Source of the DNA: an uncultured Bacilli bacterium
Lineage (GTDB): Bacteria; Bacillota_I; Bacilli_A; RF39; UBA660
Assembly: GCA_944329195.1 (NCBI GenBank)
Contig: CALVHX010000006.1
Location: forward strand, 1-42,845
Length of the DNA stretch: 42,845 nucleotides
Direction: 5' to 3'
The notes under the pieces were generated by a model that had not been told where the DNA came from, searched no databases, and was given only the letters and a program-made list of their open reading frames with translations. Shown here one piece after another: positions 7,544-15,023 of this stretch (its first letter is position 1; each line of letters starts with the position of its first letter). The position numbers were made by a program, and so were the translations under genes.

Positions 7544-7570
7544 ATACTTTTGAATTAAGTATTTTTATTA
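7544..7570 (+). terminator. Terminator at the left end of the insert
   Basis: ATACTT (7544-7549) and AAGTAT (7557-7562) with a 7-nt loop, followed by TTTTATT. It would insulate the Fic operon from upstream transcription. Confidence 0.5.
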
Positions 7571-7604
7571 TGCCAAAACTAATGATATATTAAGCAAATT
7601 GTGG

Positions 7605-7610
7605 TATAAT
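7605..7610 (+). promoter_or_regulatory. -10 element of the antitoxin-Fic operon
   Basis: TATAAT preceded by TGG (extended -10), 38 nt before the antitoxin ATG. No clear -35 box. No long palindrome for autoregulation was seen. Confidence 0.5.
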
Positions 7611-7648
7611 AGACATATAAAAAAACAAGAGATAAGTGAGTGATTTTA

Positions 7649-7840
7649 ATGAATAATAAAAAGCAAACTGAAAAAGAAATACAAGAAAAAATCAAAAAAG
7701 TTGATGGTGCTATGGCTCAAGAGGGTATGCCATTAACCAAAGAATTAAAGCAAAAACTTTATAATTGTATAATTGGTAAATCTACAACAGAAATAGAACG
7801 TAAGAAAGTTATCGAAAAGTATAGAGGAATTTATGGATAA
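7649..7840 (+). CDS. VbhA-like antitoxin of a Fic module
   Basis: 63 residues from ATG 7649, chosen because AGTGAG lies 8 nt upstream; an in-frame GTG at 7640 overlaps that site. Fic antitoxins of the VbhA type carry an inhibitory helix with (S/T)xxxE(G/N), whose Glu blocks ATP binding by Fic. Here AMAQEG places Glu25-Gly26 correctly but Ala replaces Ser/Thr. A second helical part (KQKLYNCIIGKSTTEIERKKVIEKY) matches the VbhA C-terminal half. The gene overlaps the Fic start by 8 nt, the usual translational coupling. Antitoxin identity rests on motif plus context. Confidence 0.75.
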   Translation: MNNKKQTEKEIQEKIKKVDGAMAQEGMPLTKELKQKLYNCIIGKSTTEIERKKVIEKYRGIYG

Positions 7841-8504
7841 TAAATACAAATATACTTATGAAAGAACTGCTGATTATTGTTATAAAGGAACTGTTGTTTT
7901 AATTAATAAACTAAATATTACAAATGATGAAGATTTATTTAATGCCGAAAGAGAACTTGTATCTTTAAGAATTTATGAATTAAACGAAAAACCATTAAAA
8001 GGTAATTTTGATTTTAAATATTTAAAAGATATTCATAAATATTTATTTCAAGATATTTATAGATGGGCGGGAGATATAAGGAATTGTAATATTGCTAAAC
8101 AAGATTTGTTCTGCTTAACAGAACATATAGAATCATTTGGTAATGATGTATTTAATAAATTAAAAAAAGAAAAATACTTTGTAGATTATGATAATGAAAC
8201 AACACTAGATAAATTAGTAGAATTATTTGCTGATATTAATGCTTTGCATGCCTTTAGAGAAGGCAATGGAAGAAGCCAAAGAATATTTATAGAATCACTT
8301 GCTAGAATAAATGGCATATATTTAGATCTTACAAATGTATCTAAAATGGATATGATAGTTGCTAGTCATGAAAGTATAAATGGAGATTATAAGAAACTAA
8401 AAGATATGTTTAAAAAGAATAGTCACATTATAAGCGAAGAAGAACGATTAGAATATATAAATACTTATTGTTCTAGTGAATTAATAAAGATTATTGAAAA
8501 TTAA
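7833..8504 (+). CDS. Fic-domain adenylyltransferase toxin
   Basis: 223 residues. Fic enzymes transfer AMP from ATP to hydroxyl side chains of target proteins; VbhT-type toxins modify DNA gyrase and topoisomerase IV. The full catalytic motif HAFREGNGRSQR is at 139-150 (HxFxxGNGRxxR), preceded by the family segments HKYLFQDIYRWAGDIR (about 68-83) and DINALHAF. No N-terminal inhibitory helix is evident, consistent with inhibition in trans by the product of the overlapping upstream gene. GAGG precedes ATG. The protein looks intact and active. It lies in the insert between the 397-bp repeats and so was acquired by transfer. Confidence 0.93.
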   Translation: MDNKYKYTYERTADYCYKGTVVLINKLNITNDEDLFNAERELVSLRIYELNEKPLKGNFDFKYLKDIHKYLFQDIYRWAGDIRNCNIAKQDLFCLTEHIESFGNDVFNKLKKEKYFVDYDNETTLDKLVELFADINALHAFREGNGRSQRIFIESLARINGIYLDLTNVSKMDMIVASHESINGDYKKLKDMFKKNSHIISEEERLEYINTYCSSELIKIIEN

Positions 8505-8565
8505 AAGATACTCAACGAGTAAAATGTAACCACCATCAGAGTATCAATTAAATTGAAATATTTTA

Positions 8566-8760
8566 ATGCTACTATCAGGGTCACTAGGAGTTTCACTTAA
8601 TCAGTTATTAGCATTAGGTTTTAGAAAAGATGGTAGATAATTATTAAAAGAAATGTATGAAGTTTTTGCTGATAATGAAGGAAAGCTTGAAGAATTTATG
8701 CTTGATTTAGAAAAAATATATTCTATTGACAAACTAATAATTGCTGGATATAGTAATTAA
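8566..8760 (+). pseudogene. Gene scrap with an internal stop, unknown
   Basis: One reading frame runs from ATG 8566 to TAA 8758-8760 with a single internal TAA at 8638-8640. It reads LLSGSLGVSLNQLLALGF, then KDGR, stop, then LLKEMYEVFADNEGKLEEF and a short tail. Amino-acid composition and codons look genuinely coding on both sides of the stop, so it is probably a decayed gene. I do not recognise it. GATACTC/GAGTATC arms (8507-8513 and 8539-8545) precede it without a T-run. Confidence 0.4.
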
Positions 8761-8893
8761 TTACAAGGTGGTATGGTAAATATTCAATGTAAGACGGACA
8801 ACAGTTTAGTGGTAATATTGAATACCAATGAGAAACTAAAAATAAAATCGAGCGAAATTTAGAAGCCTATTTTATTGTAAATAATGATACTGA

Positions 8894-8992
8894 TTATATA
8901 CTCAAAATCATCAAAAAATATCGTCATATTTAACAATACCACAATTAAAACAAAATTTTATGAATGCAGTAAATGAACTTGCAACATTTTAA
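8894..8992 (+). pseudogene. C-terminal gene scrap, unknown
   Basis: A frame open from 8894 to TAA 8990-8992 reads KISSYLTIPQLKQNFMNAVN and then ELATF. It looks like the end of a helical protein but has no start and no recognised family. The DNA between 8761 and 8893 has stops in all frames and shows nothing else I can support. Confidence 0.25.
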
Positions 8993-8997
8993 AATAT

Positions 8998-9258
8998 TCA
9001 AACTATCGGACAATCATCTTTATTAACATTATAAACATATCTTATATCAACACCATTATAACCCGCAAGTTCCATTAAATCTACCATACTTAAATTTAAT
9101 GTATCAGCAATACCTTTCAAATATAAAACATTTGGCTTTAATCTTTTACCAGCTTCAATACGAGAAACCTCGTCACAATCTATATTCGTTCTACGAGCAA
9201 GTTTTCTTTGAGAAATACCAACTTTTTCTCTTGCCTGAGTAATTGCTTCTCCTATCAG
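8998..9258 (-). pseudogene. XRE-family helix-turn-helix regulator truncated by the right repeat
   Basis: Read on the minus strand, 86 codons end at TGA (complement of 8998-9000). The sequence AITQAREKVGISQRKLARRT, followed by a recognition helix with EVSRIEAGKRLKP and DTLNLSMVDLMELAGY, is a typical HTH_3/XRE domain plus a short tail. The first codons and the start are missing because the 397-bp repeat begins at 9259. It thus marks the right junction of the insertion. XRE regulators are common on mobile elements. Confidence 0.8.
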
Positions 9259-9473
9259 ATGTAATATTCAATTCTAGCTTGGCATATGAACTAGGTGTAT
9301 TAAAAACATTTGCGGAGCCATTACTATTTACCATAAAAGAAGATGATCCAGAATATTTAACTGCCATTAGATTATTGGATCTACTTCACTATGTTTTACC
9401 AATACCAAGTGAAACCGTACCTCAAATATCAATATTAAGAGAATTTATCGGAGGAAGTTATTTTGAAAAATAG
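9259..9473 (+). pseudogene. Duplicate 3' end of the TGS-uridine kinase gene
   Basis: The last 71 codons of the kinase (VIFNSSLAYELGVLKTFAEP onward) are repeated here without start or catalytic domain. The protein sequence is identical to the intact copy; three codons differ silently. Any translation from TTG or similar codons in the preceding XRE debris would be accidental. Confidence 0.93.
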
Positions 9474-9655
9474 TATAAAGCAAAGCTATGCTACACATTC
9501 TTATCAATAAAAAGCATATATTTTATTAGGTGTATCTATGAATAAATACAAATCACTAATAATAATATGTTTTTTTCTTTTTACTCTTTGCTTACCAAAA
9601 GCAGTAGCAAACATAAAAAATTTAAACTTATTAGGCAAAACAATAGTCCTCGATG
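9259..9655 (+). repeat. 397-bp direct repeat, right copy
   Basis: Second copy of 7056-7452. Here the kinase end is a headless fragment, while the amidase continues intact past the end of the repeat at 9655 (CTCGATG, then CAGGCC). Confidence 0.97.
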
Positions 9656-10197
9656 CAGGCCACGGTGGAGTCGATGCCGGTGCTCAGAGCGGATTAATAA
9701 CCGAAAAGAATCTAAACTTAATTCTAGTAAAAAAATTAGAGCAAGAGCTCATATCGCGCGGAGCATCAGTCTATCTAACAAGAGAGGGCGATAATGATCT
9801 ATCTGGGACAACTACTAATCGTAAAAAAAATGATTTATACAACAGAGCAAAATATATAAACGAAATATCTCCCAATATGTATATATCGATACATTTGAAT
9901 TCAACAACTTCATCTAATTGGAAGGGACTTCAAGTATTTTATACCACCAAAAACAAAGAAAACAAAAAAATTGCCACGACGGTTACCAATTATTTAAAAG
10001 AGAATATTGCTAATGTTAGAGAAATAAAAAAAGATAATACGTATTATATGTACAGATTAATAAAATCTCCAGGTGTACTCGTAGAGGCAGGCTTTATATC
10101 TAATCCCAACGACAATTACTTATTGCGTCAGGAAGAATATCAAAATAAACTAGTAAATTTACTAGTGGATTCCATCGAAATTTATTTTCAAAATTAA
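9538..10197 (+). CDS. N-acetylmuramoyl-L-alanine amidase, CwlD-like (Amidase_3)
   Basis: 219 residues with a signal peptide (LIIICFFLFTLCLPKAVA). Amidase_3 zinc enzymes cut the bond between N-acetylmuramic acid and L-alanine in peptidoglycan. Zinc ligands are His42 (DAGHGGVDAGA), Glu56 (ITEKNLN) and His119 (YISIHLNS), with catalytic Glu183 (LVEAGFISNP). The compact form without cell-wall-binding repeats matches CwlD, the spore-cortex muramic-lactam amidase, but a general wall role is possible. The first 118 nt lie in the right 397-bp repeat; a truncated twin is at 7335. AGGTGTATCT precedes ATG. Confidence 0.92.
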   Translation: MNKYKSLIIICFFLFTLCLPKAVANIKNLNLLGKTIVLDAGHGGVDAGAQSGLITEKNLNLILVKKLEQELISRGASVYLTREGDNDLSGTTTNRKKNDLYNRAKYINEISPNMYISIHLNSTTSSNWKGLQVFYTTKNKENKKIATTVTNYLKENIANVREIKKDNTYYMYRLIKSPGVLVEAGFISNPNDNYLLRQEEYQNKLVNLLVDSIEIYFQN

Positions 10198-10251
10198 TAA
10201 AAAAACTTTTAAAAAAATTAAAAATGGTGTATACTCATAATAGGTGATAGG

Positions 10252-10608
10252 ATGGAAAAAGTTTATTTAAAATACGATGAATACACCCCTCCAATCGAAT
10301 GTGATTACGGTTTTATTCCCTCTATGGTTTATTTAGGCTTTTTATATCCAATAAAAAAAAAGAATTATAAAATGTTTTATATAATATTGATGACAGAAGT
10401 GGCAGTATCGACGTTAATAATGTGTTTTATACCCTTTAAGTTAGGAATAATAATAAGTGTATGTATGCTTTTTATAATTAACACTCTATTTGCATTCAAT
10501 TACAATATGATCATAATTGAAGAGTTACTAAAAAAAGGCTATGTACCACTTGATTATAACTCATCACAGCTTCTAATAAAAAAGGGAATTTATTTCAAAT
10601 TACAATAA
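10252..10608 (+). CDS. Small two- or three-span membrane protein (DUF2628-like)
   Basis: 118 residues with ATAGGTGATAGG before ATG. The pattern is a short soluble head (EKVYLKYDEYTPPIECDYGF), an aromatic FIPSMVYLGFLYPIKKKNYK, two hydrophobic helices (about 43-60 and 65-83) and a tail FNYNMIIIEELLKKGYVP. This resembles DUF2628 proteins, small membrane proteins of unknown role, but the match is by eye and weak. It follows the amidase by 54 nt. Confidence 0.6.
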   Translation: MEKVYLKYDEYTPPIECDYGFIPSMVYLGFLYPIKKKNYKMFYIILMTEVAVSTLIMCFIPFKLGIIISVCMLFIINTLFAFNYNMIIIEELLKKGYVPLDYNSSQLLIKKGIYFKLQ

Positions 10609-10652
10609 CTCCCATAAATATTCTTTAAAAATTATACTTTCAGTGATAAAAT

Positions 10653-11639
10653 TTAAAATTTAAAGTACTTAAACTTTAAATTCAGGTTGCAATCTTTTCC
10701 TGTAGCATAATCTAAATTACCAAACAGTTTTTTTAGCTGACTCTCTTCTATCCTTTTAGTATACAACATTTTATCGACATTATGGATAATATTGACAGCC
10801 TTACAAATACTCATATCATAGAGTTCTTCAAAAGAAAAATCATATTTTTCTTTTTTGTTACAAGGATTGTACCATACACTTTTATCTTTATTCAATAAAT
10901 AGTTTTTAGAATTAGGAAGAACAAAAAACGATAGTTCTTCTTTTTTTACTACTTTATCTCTGCAAATAAAGTCCATAATCTTATATATAATCTTTTTAAT
11001 ACCAATCCTATCATAGTTAAATACGTGATAAAATTTTCTCATGTCCATGATGGACTTATAATAAATTGCACTTACATTATTAAAACCATATACATTGCTT
11101 ATTACAGTGTCAATAACATCCCTTAACTCATTATTAAACTTATGTAAATTAAAAATATTTTTATAAACTTTATACTTCCTAGGAGCAATTTTTTCTCTTT
11201 CGCTAATTAGGTAAATGTCAATATAATACTCCATCTCTGCATGTTTTCCATTATACTTATAAGTTTTACTATCCTTTTCGTCATATACACCAGTATTATA
11301 TATTGTATAAGGATGCGTACAACTATCCAAAACAAAATGACAAATTTGCCCATATAAATAAGAAATAACTTGTGCATTATCATAATAATCTTTGTCATTA
11401 ATATACTTAATTATCGAGATAAAATGCTCATTAACCTTACTATGATGCATAGCGGCATTAATTTTAAATATTTCTTTACTTCTTCTCGTCAAATGAAAAT
11501 CATAGAAGAAGTAAGGATCAGGCCCTTGGCCAAACACTTTCATATCTTCGATATTATTTTTAAGTTTAGTTTTTATATTTTCGTCTAGCTTATTATAGAC
11601 ATCTTGAGTAAAATAACTATGTGTCACAGAACTTGGCAT
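10653..11639 (-). CDS. Zinc-dependent phospholipase C-like protein
   Basis: 328 residues from ATG 11639, chosen because GAGGAGGA lies 10 nt upstream; the in-frame TTG eight codons earlier overlaps it. Family PF00882 signatures are PSSVTHSYFTQDV at the N-terminus, VFGQGPDPYFFY, a histidine-rich MHHSK, YLYGQICHFVLDSCTHPYT and HAEMEYYID, which supply the His/Asp/Glu zinc ligands. Unlike secreted clostridial alpha-toxins it has no signal peptide and no C2/PLAT domain, so it may be cytoplasmic and act on something else. The 3' end forms AATTTAAAGT/ACTTTAAATT arms that could terminate the message. Confidence 0.85.
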   Translation of the reverse strand: MPSSVTHSYFTQDVYNKLDENIKTKLKNNIEDMKVFGQGPDPYFFYDFHLTRRSKEIFKINAAMHHSKVNEHFISIIKYINDKDYYDNAQVISYLYGQICHFVLDSCTHPYTIYNTGVYDEKDSKTYKYNGKHAEMEYYIDIYLISEREKIAPRKYKVYKNIFNLHKFNNELRDVIDTVISNVYGFNNVSAIYYKSIMDMRKFYHVFNYDRIGIKKIIYKIMDFICRDKVVKKEELSFFVLPNSKNYLLNKDKSVWYNPCNKKEKYDFSFEELYDMSICKAVNIIHNVDKMLYTKRIEESQLKKLFGNLDYATGKDCNLNLKFKYFKF

Positions 11640-11758
11640 ATTTGTATAGTCCTCCTCAATCAAAATTATATCACAATAATTAATTTTATAAAAGTTATAT
11701 CATTTTTATTAATTTTATGTTATACTATTTAATATAGAATAATAGGAGAGTGCTTGCG

Positions 11759-12685
11759 GTGGAAAAAAAATTTAAAACAATAGATGAACAAATAGAAATA
11801 CTAAAAAACAAAGGACTGATAATAGAAGATGAGAATAACGCCAAATCCATATTATTGAGGGAAAACTATTTCTTTATTATGGGATATCGTCATGTGTTCA
11901 TGACTTCCATTAAGGACAATAAATTTATACCGGGGACAACCTTTGATGAACTATATGCTTTATTTCTTTTTGATAGATATTTTAGAAATATCATTTTTAA
12001 AAATGTTTTGGTTATAGAAAATCAGTTGAAGTCGATTATATCATATCAGCTTTCAAAAAAATACGGATATAGAGAAACCGATTATTTAAAACCCAAAAAT
12101 TTTACCACGGACCATGATAAGACTAGACGTGTTCGTGATCTAATCGATAAAATGAAAAGACAAATAAGAATAAATGCTACTTCGCATAATGCCACCATGC
12201 ACTATATAAGTAATTATGGGTATATACCTCTCTGGGTTCTCGTTAAAGTATTATCTTTTGGTATTGTCTGCGAATTATATACCATACTAAAAAAAGAAGA
12301 CCAAATTGAAGTGGCGGAAATATTTAATACAACGCCCTCTGTTTTAGAAGATATTTTAGTAATATTAGCAAATTATCGAAATCTGTGTGCACACGAAGAC
12401 ATAGTTTTTGAGCATCATACAGAAAGAGTAATTCCAGACAATAAATATCATCAAATGATGAATATCCCTAAAATGGACGGTGAATATATATATGGAAAAA
12501 ACGACATATTTGCCGTGATAATAATATTAAAAATATTGCTAGAAAAGTCATCTTTTAGATTGATGATGAAAGAAATAGAATATGAGATTGAACTATTGGA
12601 TGGTAGAATTGACTCTATCCATATAAATAAAATATTAGATAAGATGGGATTCCCAGAAAATTACATGGATATTATAGAAGGGTGA
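11759..12685 (+). CDS. Abi_2 (AbiD/AbiF)-family abortive infection protein
   Basis: 308 residues from GTG 11759, 8 nt after AGGAGAG; the GTG at 11750 abuts that site. Abi_2 proteins are HEPN-fold putative RNases that block phage growth. Visible features are the opening KFKTIDEQIEILKNKGLII, NYFFIMGYRHVF, FDELYALFLFDRYFRNIIFK, YGYIPLWVLVKVLSFG, and the HEPN motif NYRNLCAHED with Arg207 and His212 (Rx4H). It is intact and of family length. The next gene, htrA, starts only 5 nt after its stop, so the two appear translationally coupled, which is unusual for a defence gene. Confidence 0.88.
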   Translation: MEKKFKTIDEQIEILKNKGLIIEDENNAKSILLRENYFFIMGYRHVFMTSIKDNKFIPGTTFDELYALFLFDRYFRNIIFKNVLVIENQLKSIISYQLSKKYGYRETDYLKPKNFTTDHDKTRRVRDLIDKMKRQIRINATSHNATMHYISNYGYIPLWVLVKVLSFGIVCELYTILKKEDQIEVAEIFNTTPSVLEDILVILANYRNLCAHEDIVFEHHTERVIPDNKYHQMMNIPKMDGEYIYGKNDIFAVIIILKILLEKSSFRLMMKEIEYEIELLDGRIDSIHINKILDKMGFPENYMDIIEG

Positions 12686-12690
12686 TATAA

Positions 12691-13803
12691 GTGAAAAAAA
12701 ATAACAAAATAATTTTACCATTGCTGGTATTTGTAGCTTTCATATCAGGAGCGGCTTGGTCATACTTGGTGTTAAATCAATTAACTGATGGAAAAATAAA
12801 GACATCTAGTAACAATTATGCAGATATTAAAATTAGTGAAAATAGCATTGCTAATGCTGTCGATAAAGTATATGATGCCACAGTTGTTGTTTCTTCCTAC
12901 AAAGGAGATACACCAGTTTCAACTGGTACTGGCTTCATCTATAAACAAGACGGATCAACTTCGTACATTATGACAAATTATCATGTAATATCTGGTGGTG
13001 ATTCCGCAAAAGTAATATTTAGCGACGGGAGTATGGCAGATACAAAAATACTTGGCGGGGAGACATATTCTGATATAGCTGTTCTAACCATTAGTTCTTC
13101 TAATGTAAAACAAGTAGCAACCATAGGAAACATCGAAGACATCAGACTGGGAGACACTGTTTTTGCAGTAGGCGCACCTCTAGGAGATACCTATAGCGGA
13201 ACAGTCACCAAGGGAATACTATCCGGAAAAGACAGATTAGTTGCCGTAAGTTTCAGTGGCAACACCTCTGATTATTATATGAAAGTCATTCAGACAGATA
13301 CAGCATTAAATCCGGGAAATAGTGGAGGTCCATTATGTAATGTCAATGGAGAAGTTATTGGTGTAAATTCTTTAAAACTAACTGAGGAAAGTAGTGCAAC
13401 CAGCACATATAGTGTTGAAGGAATGGGCTTTGCAATACCAATAGAAGATGCTCTTTATTATGCTGGTATAATTGAAAAAGGACAGTCGGTCCAAAGACCA
13501 TACATAGGCATAAGTATGTTAGATATAACGGACAGCTACTATTTGTGGCAATCTGGTGTTACCATACCCCAAGGTGTCACTAGCGGAGTCGCCATACTCG
13601 AAGTAGTATCATCTTCGCCAGCCGAAAAAGCTAAATTACAGAAAGGTGATATTATTATTAAAATAGAAAACGAAGACATTACTTCCGTTGCAGAACTAAG
13701 GTATGAATTATACAAACATTCACCGGGAGATAAAATAACTATTACATATAATAGAAATGGCAAAGAGTATAAAACAGAATTAACTTTAGAAGAAAGTAAT
13801 TAA
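12691..13803 (+). CDS. HtrA/DegP-like S1C serine protease with PDZ domain
   Basis: 370 residues from a GTG start after AGGGTG. One N-terminal membrane helix (6-30) anchors the protein outside the cell. The trypsin-like domain shows His98 (TNYHVI), Asp128 (YSDIAVL) and Ser211 (GNSGGPL); a PDZ domain occupies about 265-365 (RPYIGISM ... AKLQKGDIIIKIENEDI). HtrA proteases remove misfolded secreted proteins and answer envelope stress. The length matches HtrA/YyxA of Bacilli. It is coupled to the upstream Abi_2 gene, with no promoter seen between them, and ends at a clear terminator. Confidence 0.95.
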   Translation: MKKNNKIILPLLVFVAFISGAAWSYLVLNQLTDGKIKTSSNNYADIKISENSIANAVDKVYDATVVVSSYKGDTPVSTGTGFIYKQDGSTSYIMTNYHVISGGDSAKVIFSDGSMADTKILGGETYSDIAVLTISSSNVKQVATIGNIEDIRLGDTVFAVGAPLGDTYSGTVTKGILSGKDRLVAVSFSGNTSDYYMKVIQTDTALNPGNSGGPLCNVNGEVIGVNSLKLTEESSATSTYSVEGMGFAIPIEDALYYAGIIEKGQSVQRPYIGISMLDITDSYYLWQSGVTIPQGVTSGVAILEVVSSSPAEKAKLQKGDIIIKIENEDITSVAELRYELYKHSPGDKITITYNRNGKEYKTELTLEESN

Positions 13804-13811
13804 AATTAAGC

Positions 13812-13844
13812 GAATGATTATAATTATAGTCATTCTTTTATTTT
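13812..13844 (+). terminator. Terminator after htrA
   Basis: GAATGA and TCATTC arms around TTATAATTATAG, then TTTTATTTT. Confidence 0.7.
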
Positions 13845-13928
13845 ATTAATATAAGGAGCCTAAAGCAAAAAAGCTTACTCGATAGGATGAGATACTACTA
13901 GAAAAAAAGAAAAAAAATTTAAAAGCTA

Positions 13929-13958
13929 TTGTAATTTATCATTATTGTTTGATATAAT
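13929..13958 (+). promoter_or_regulatory. Promoter of the t6A operon
   Basis: TTGTAA (13929-13934), an 18-nt spacer and TATAAT (13953-13958). GAGGAGA follows before ATG 13990. Confidence 0.6.
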
Positions 13959-13989
13959 AAAATAGATGTAAAAAGAAAGAGGAGAGAAA

Positions 13990-14442
13990 ATGGAAGAATA
14001 TAAGATAACAACACGTAGTGATAATGAAACTATTGCTATTGCGCAAAATATAGAATCTGAAAAATTTCCAAACATGGTTATTTGTTTAAATGGAGAATTG
14101 GGAAGTGGCAAAACAGTTTTTGCTAAAGGATTTGCCCATTCGATGGGAATAGATGAAATAACTTCCCCAACTTTTACTATAATAAAAGAATACACAGGTG
14201 GTGAACTACCTTTATACCACATGGATGTCTACCGATTAGAGGATAGCAGTGAAGACATTGGTATTAGCGAATATTTTGATAAAGGTGGAGTGACAATTAT
14301 TGAATGGGCAGACACAATAAAAGACATCTTACCTAAAGAAAGATTAGATATAAGGTTTAAAATAACCGGGGAAAATACAAGAGTGATAATTCTTAACCCT
14401 CATGGCGAAAAATATAATAGCATTTGTGAGGCCATAATATGA
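13990..14442 (+). CDS. tsaE: tRNA t6A synthesis ATPase TsaE
   Basis: 150 residues. TsaE is the P-loop ATPase that resets the TsaB-TsaD-TsaE complex during threonylcarbamoylation of A37 in ANN-decoding tRNAs. Walker A is GELGSGKT (35-42), followed by SPTFTII (59-65), HMDVYRLED (77-85) and IIEWAD (103-108), all family signatures. It is the first gene of tsaE-tsaB-rimI-tsaD and overlaps tsaB by 4 nt (ATGA). The length is normal. Confidence 0.96.
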   Translation: MEEYKITTRSDNETIAIAQNIESEKFPNMVICLNGELGSGKTVFAKGFAHSMGIDEITSPTFTIIKEYTGGELPLYHMDVYRLEDSSEDIGISEYFDKGGVTIIEWADTIKDILPKERLDIRFKITGENTRVIILNPHGEKYNSICEAII

Positions 14443-15023
14443 TAAGTTTATTTATAGATACATCTCTTTCTGATGTATCTATTGCCTTAATTAAAGATGA
14501 AAAATTACTTGCTATAATTCATAGAGATATCTCTAACGAACGCTCAATATATGTAGTTAAGTATATTGATGACATTCTAAAAGAAAATCTTATCTCTCCG
14601 AGCGAAGTCAACGAAATTATCGTAGTAAATGGACCTGGATCCTTTACAGGGGTTAGAATAGGAGTAACCATTGCCAAAACGTATGCTTACCTAAAAAAAA
14701 TAAGAATAGTTACGATAACTTCTCTTTTAGCCAGAGTAATAGGGCTAGATAGCAAATACTTAATGTCATTAATAGATGCTAAACATGACAATTATTATAT
14801 CGGTCTCTACGATAAAAACTACAATAAAATATTAGAAAAAATTGGTGGTAAAGAAGAAGTTCAAAAGCTAATAGAAAAGTATAGACCAAAAGTAGTGGAC
14901 AATACAAATAAAGAGTATGATATAGTCGAGATAACTAAATATAGTAAGAAACTAAAATCACAAAATCCCCATAGCGTAATTCCAATGTATTTGAAATTAC
15001 CCGAAGCAATGGAGAAAAAATGA
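14439..15023 (+). CDS. tsaB: tRNA t6A synthesis scaffold TsaB
   Basis: 194 residues with the ASKHA-fold opening SLFIDTSLSDVSIALI and the conserved VVNGPGSFTGVRIGVTIAK (about 64-82). TsaB is an inactive relative of TsaD and holds the TsaD/TsaE complex together. It is slightly shorter than the usual 220-230 residues, with a trimmed C-terminus. It overlaps both neighbours by 4 nt and is clearly co-translated. Confidence 0.95.
   Translation: MISLFIDTSLSDVSIALIKDEKLLAIIHRDISNERSIYVVKYIDDILKENLISPSEVNEIIVVNGPGSFTGVRIGVTIAKTYAYLKKIRIVTITSLLARVIGLDSKYLMSLIDAKHDNYYIGLYDKNYNKILEKIGGKEEVQKLIEKYRPKVVDNTNKEYDIVEITKYSKKLKSQNPHSVIPMYLKLPEAMEKK

Larger units (their letters stand above)
7453..9258. mobile_element. 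1.8-kb inserted segment with Fic toxin-antitoxin pair
   Basis: The DNA between the two 397-bp repeats. It carries a terminator, a VbhA-like antitoxin and Fic gene, two decayed gene scraps and a 5'-truncated XRE regulator on the minus strand. There is no transposase or recombinase. Because the kinase is intact on the left and the amidase on the right, the structure is that of a single-crossover (Campbell-type) integration of a circle bearing the 397-bp homology. The mechanism is inferred; the structure is seen. Confidence 0.75.

Noticed and set aside
7450-9260. Idea that removing the captured 397-bp piece and joining the insert ends across ATGTA would restore the XRE gene
   Set aside because: The joined sequence extends the XRE frame by only about nine codons to a TAG with no start codon in between, so restoration is not supported by the sequence.
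10650-10680. Palindrome AATTTAAAGT/ACTTTAAATT as a member of the uvrA-side hairpin family
   Set aside because: Its loop is 6 nt (ACTTAA-type) and lacks the CTNNAG core; it is better explained as the 3' end structure of the phospholipase-like gene.
13845-13928. Purine-rich stretch with AAGGAGCC between htrA and tsaE as a small gene
   Set aside because: No start codon with an open frame of useful length follows the ribosome-site-like sequence.
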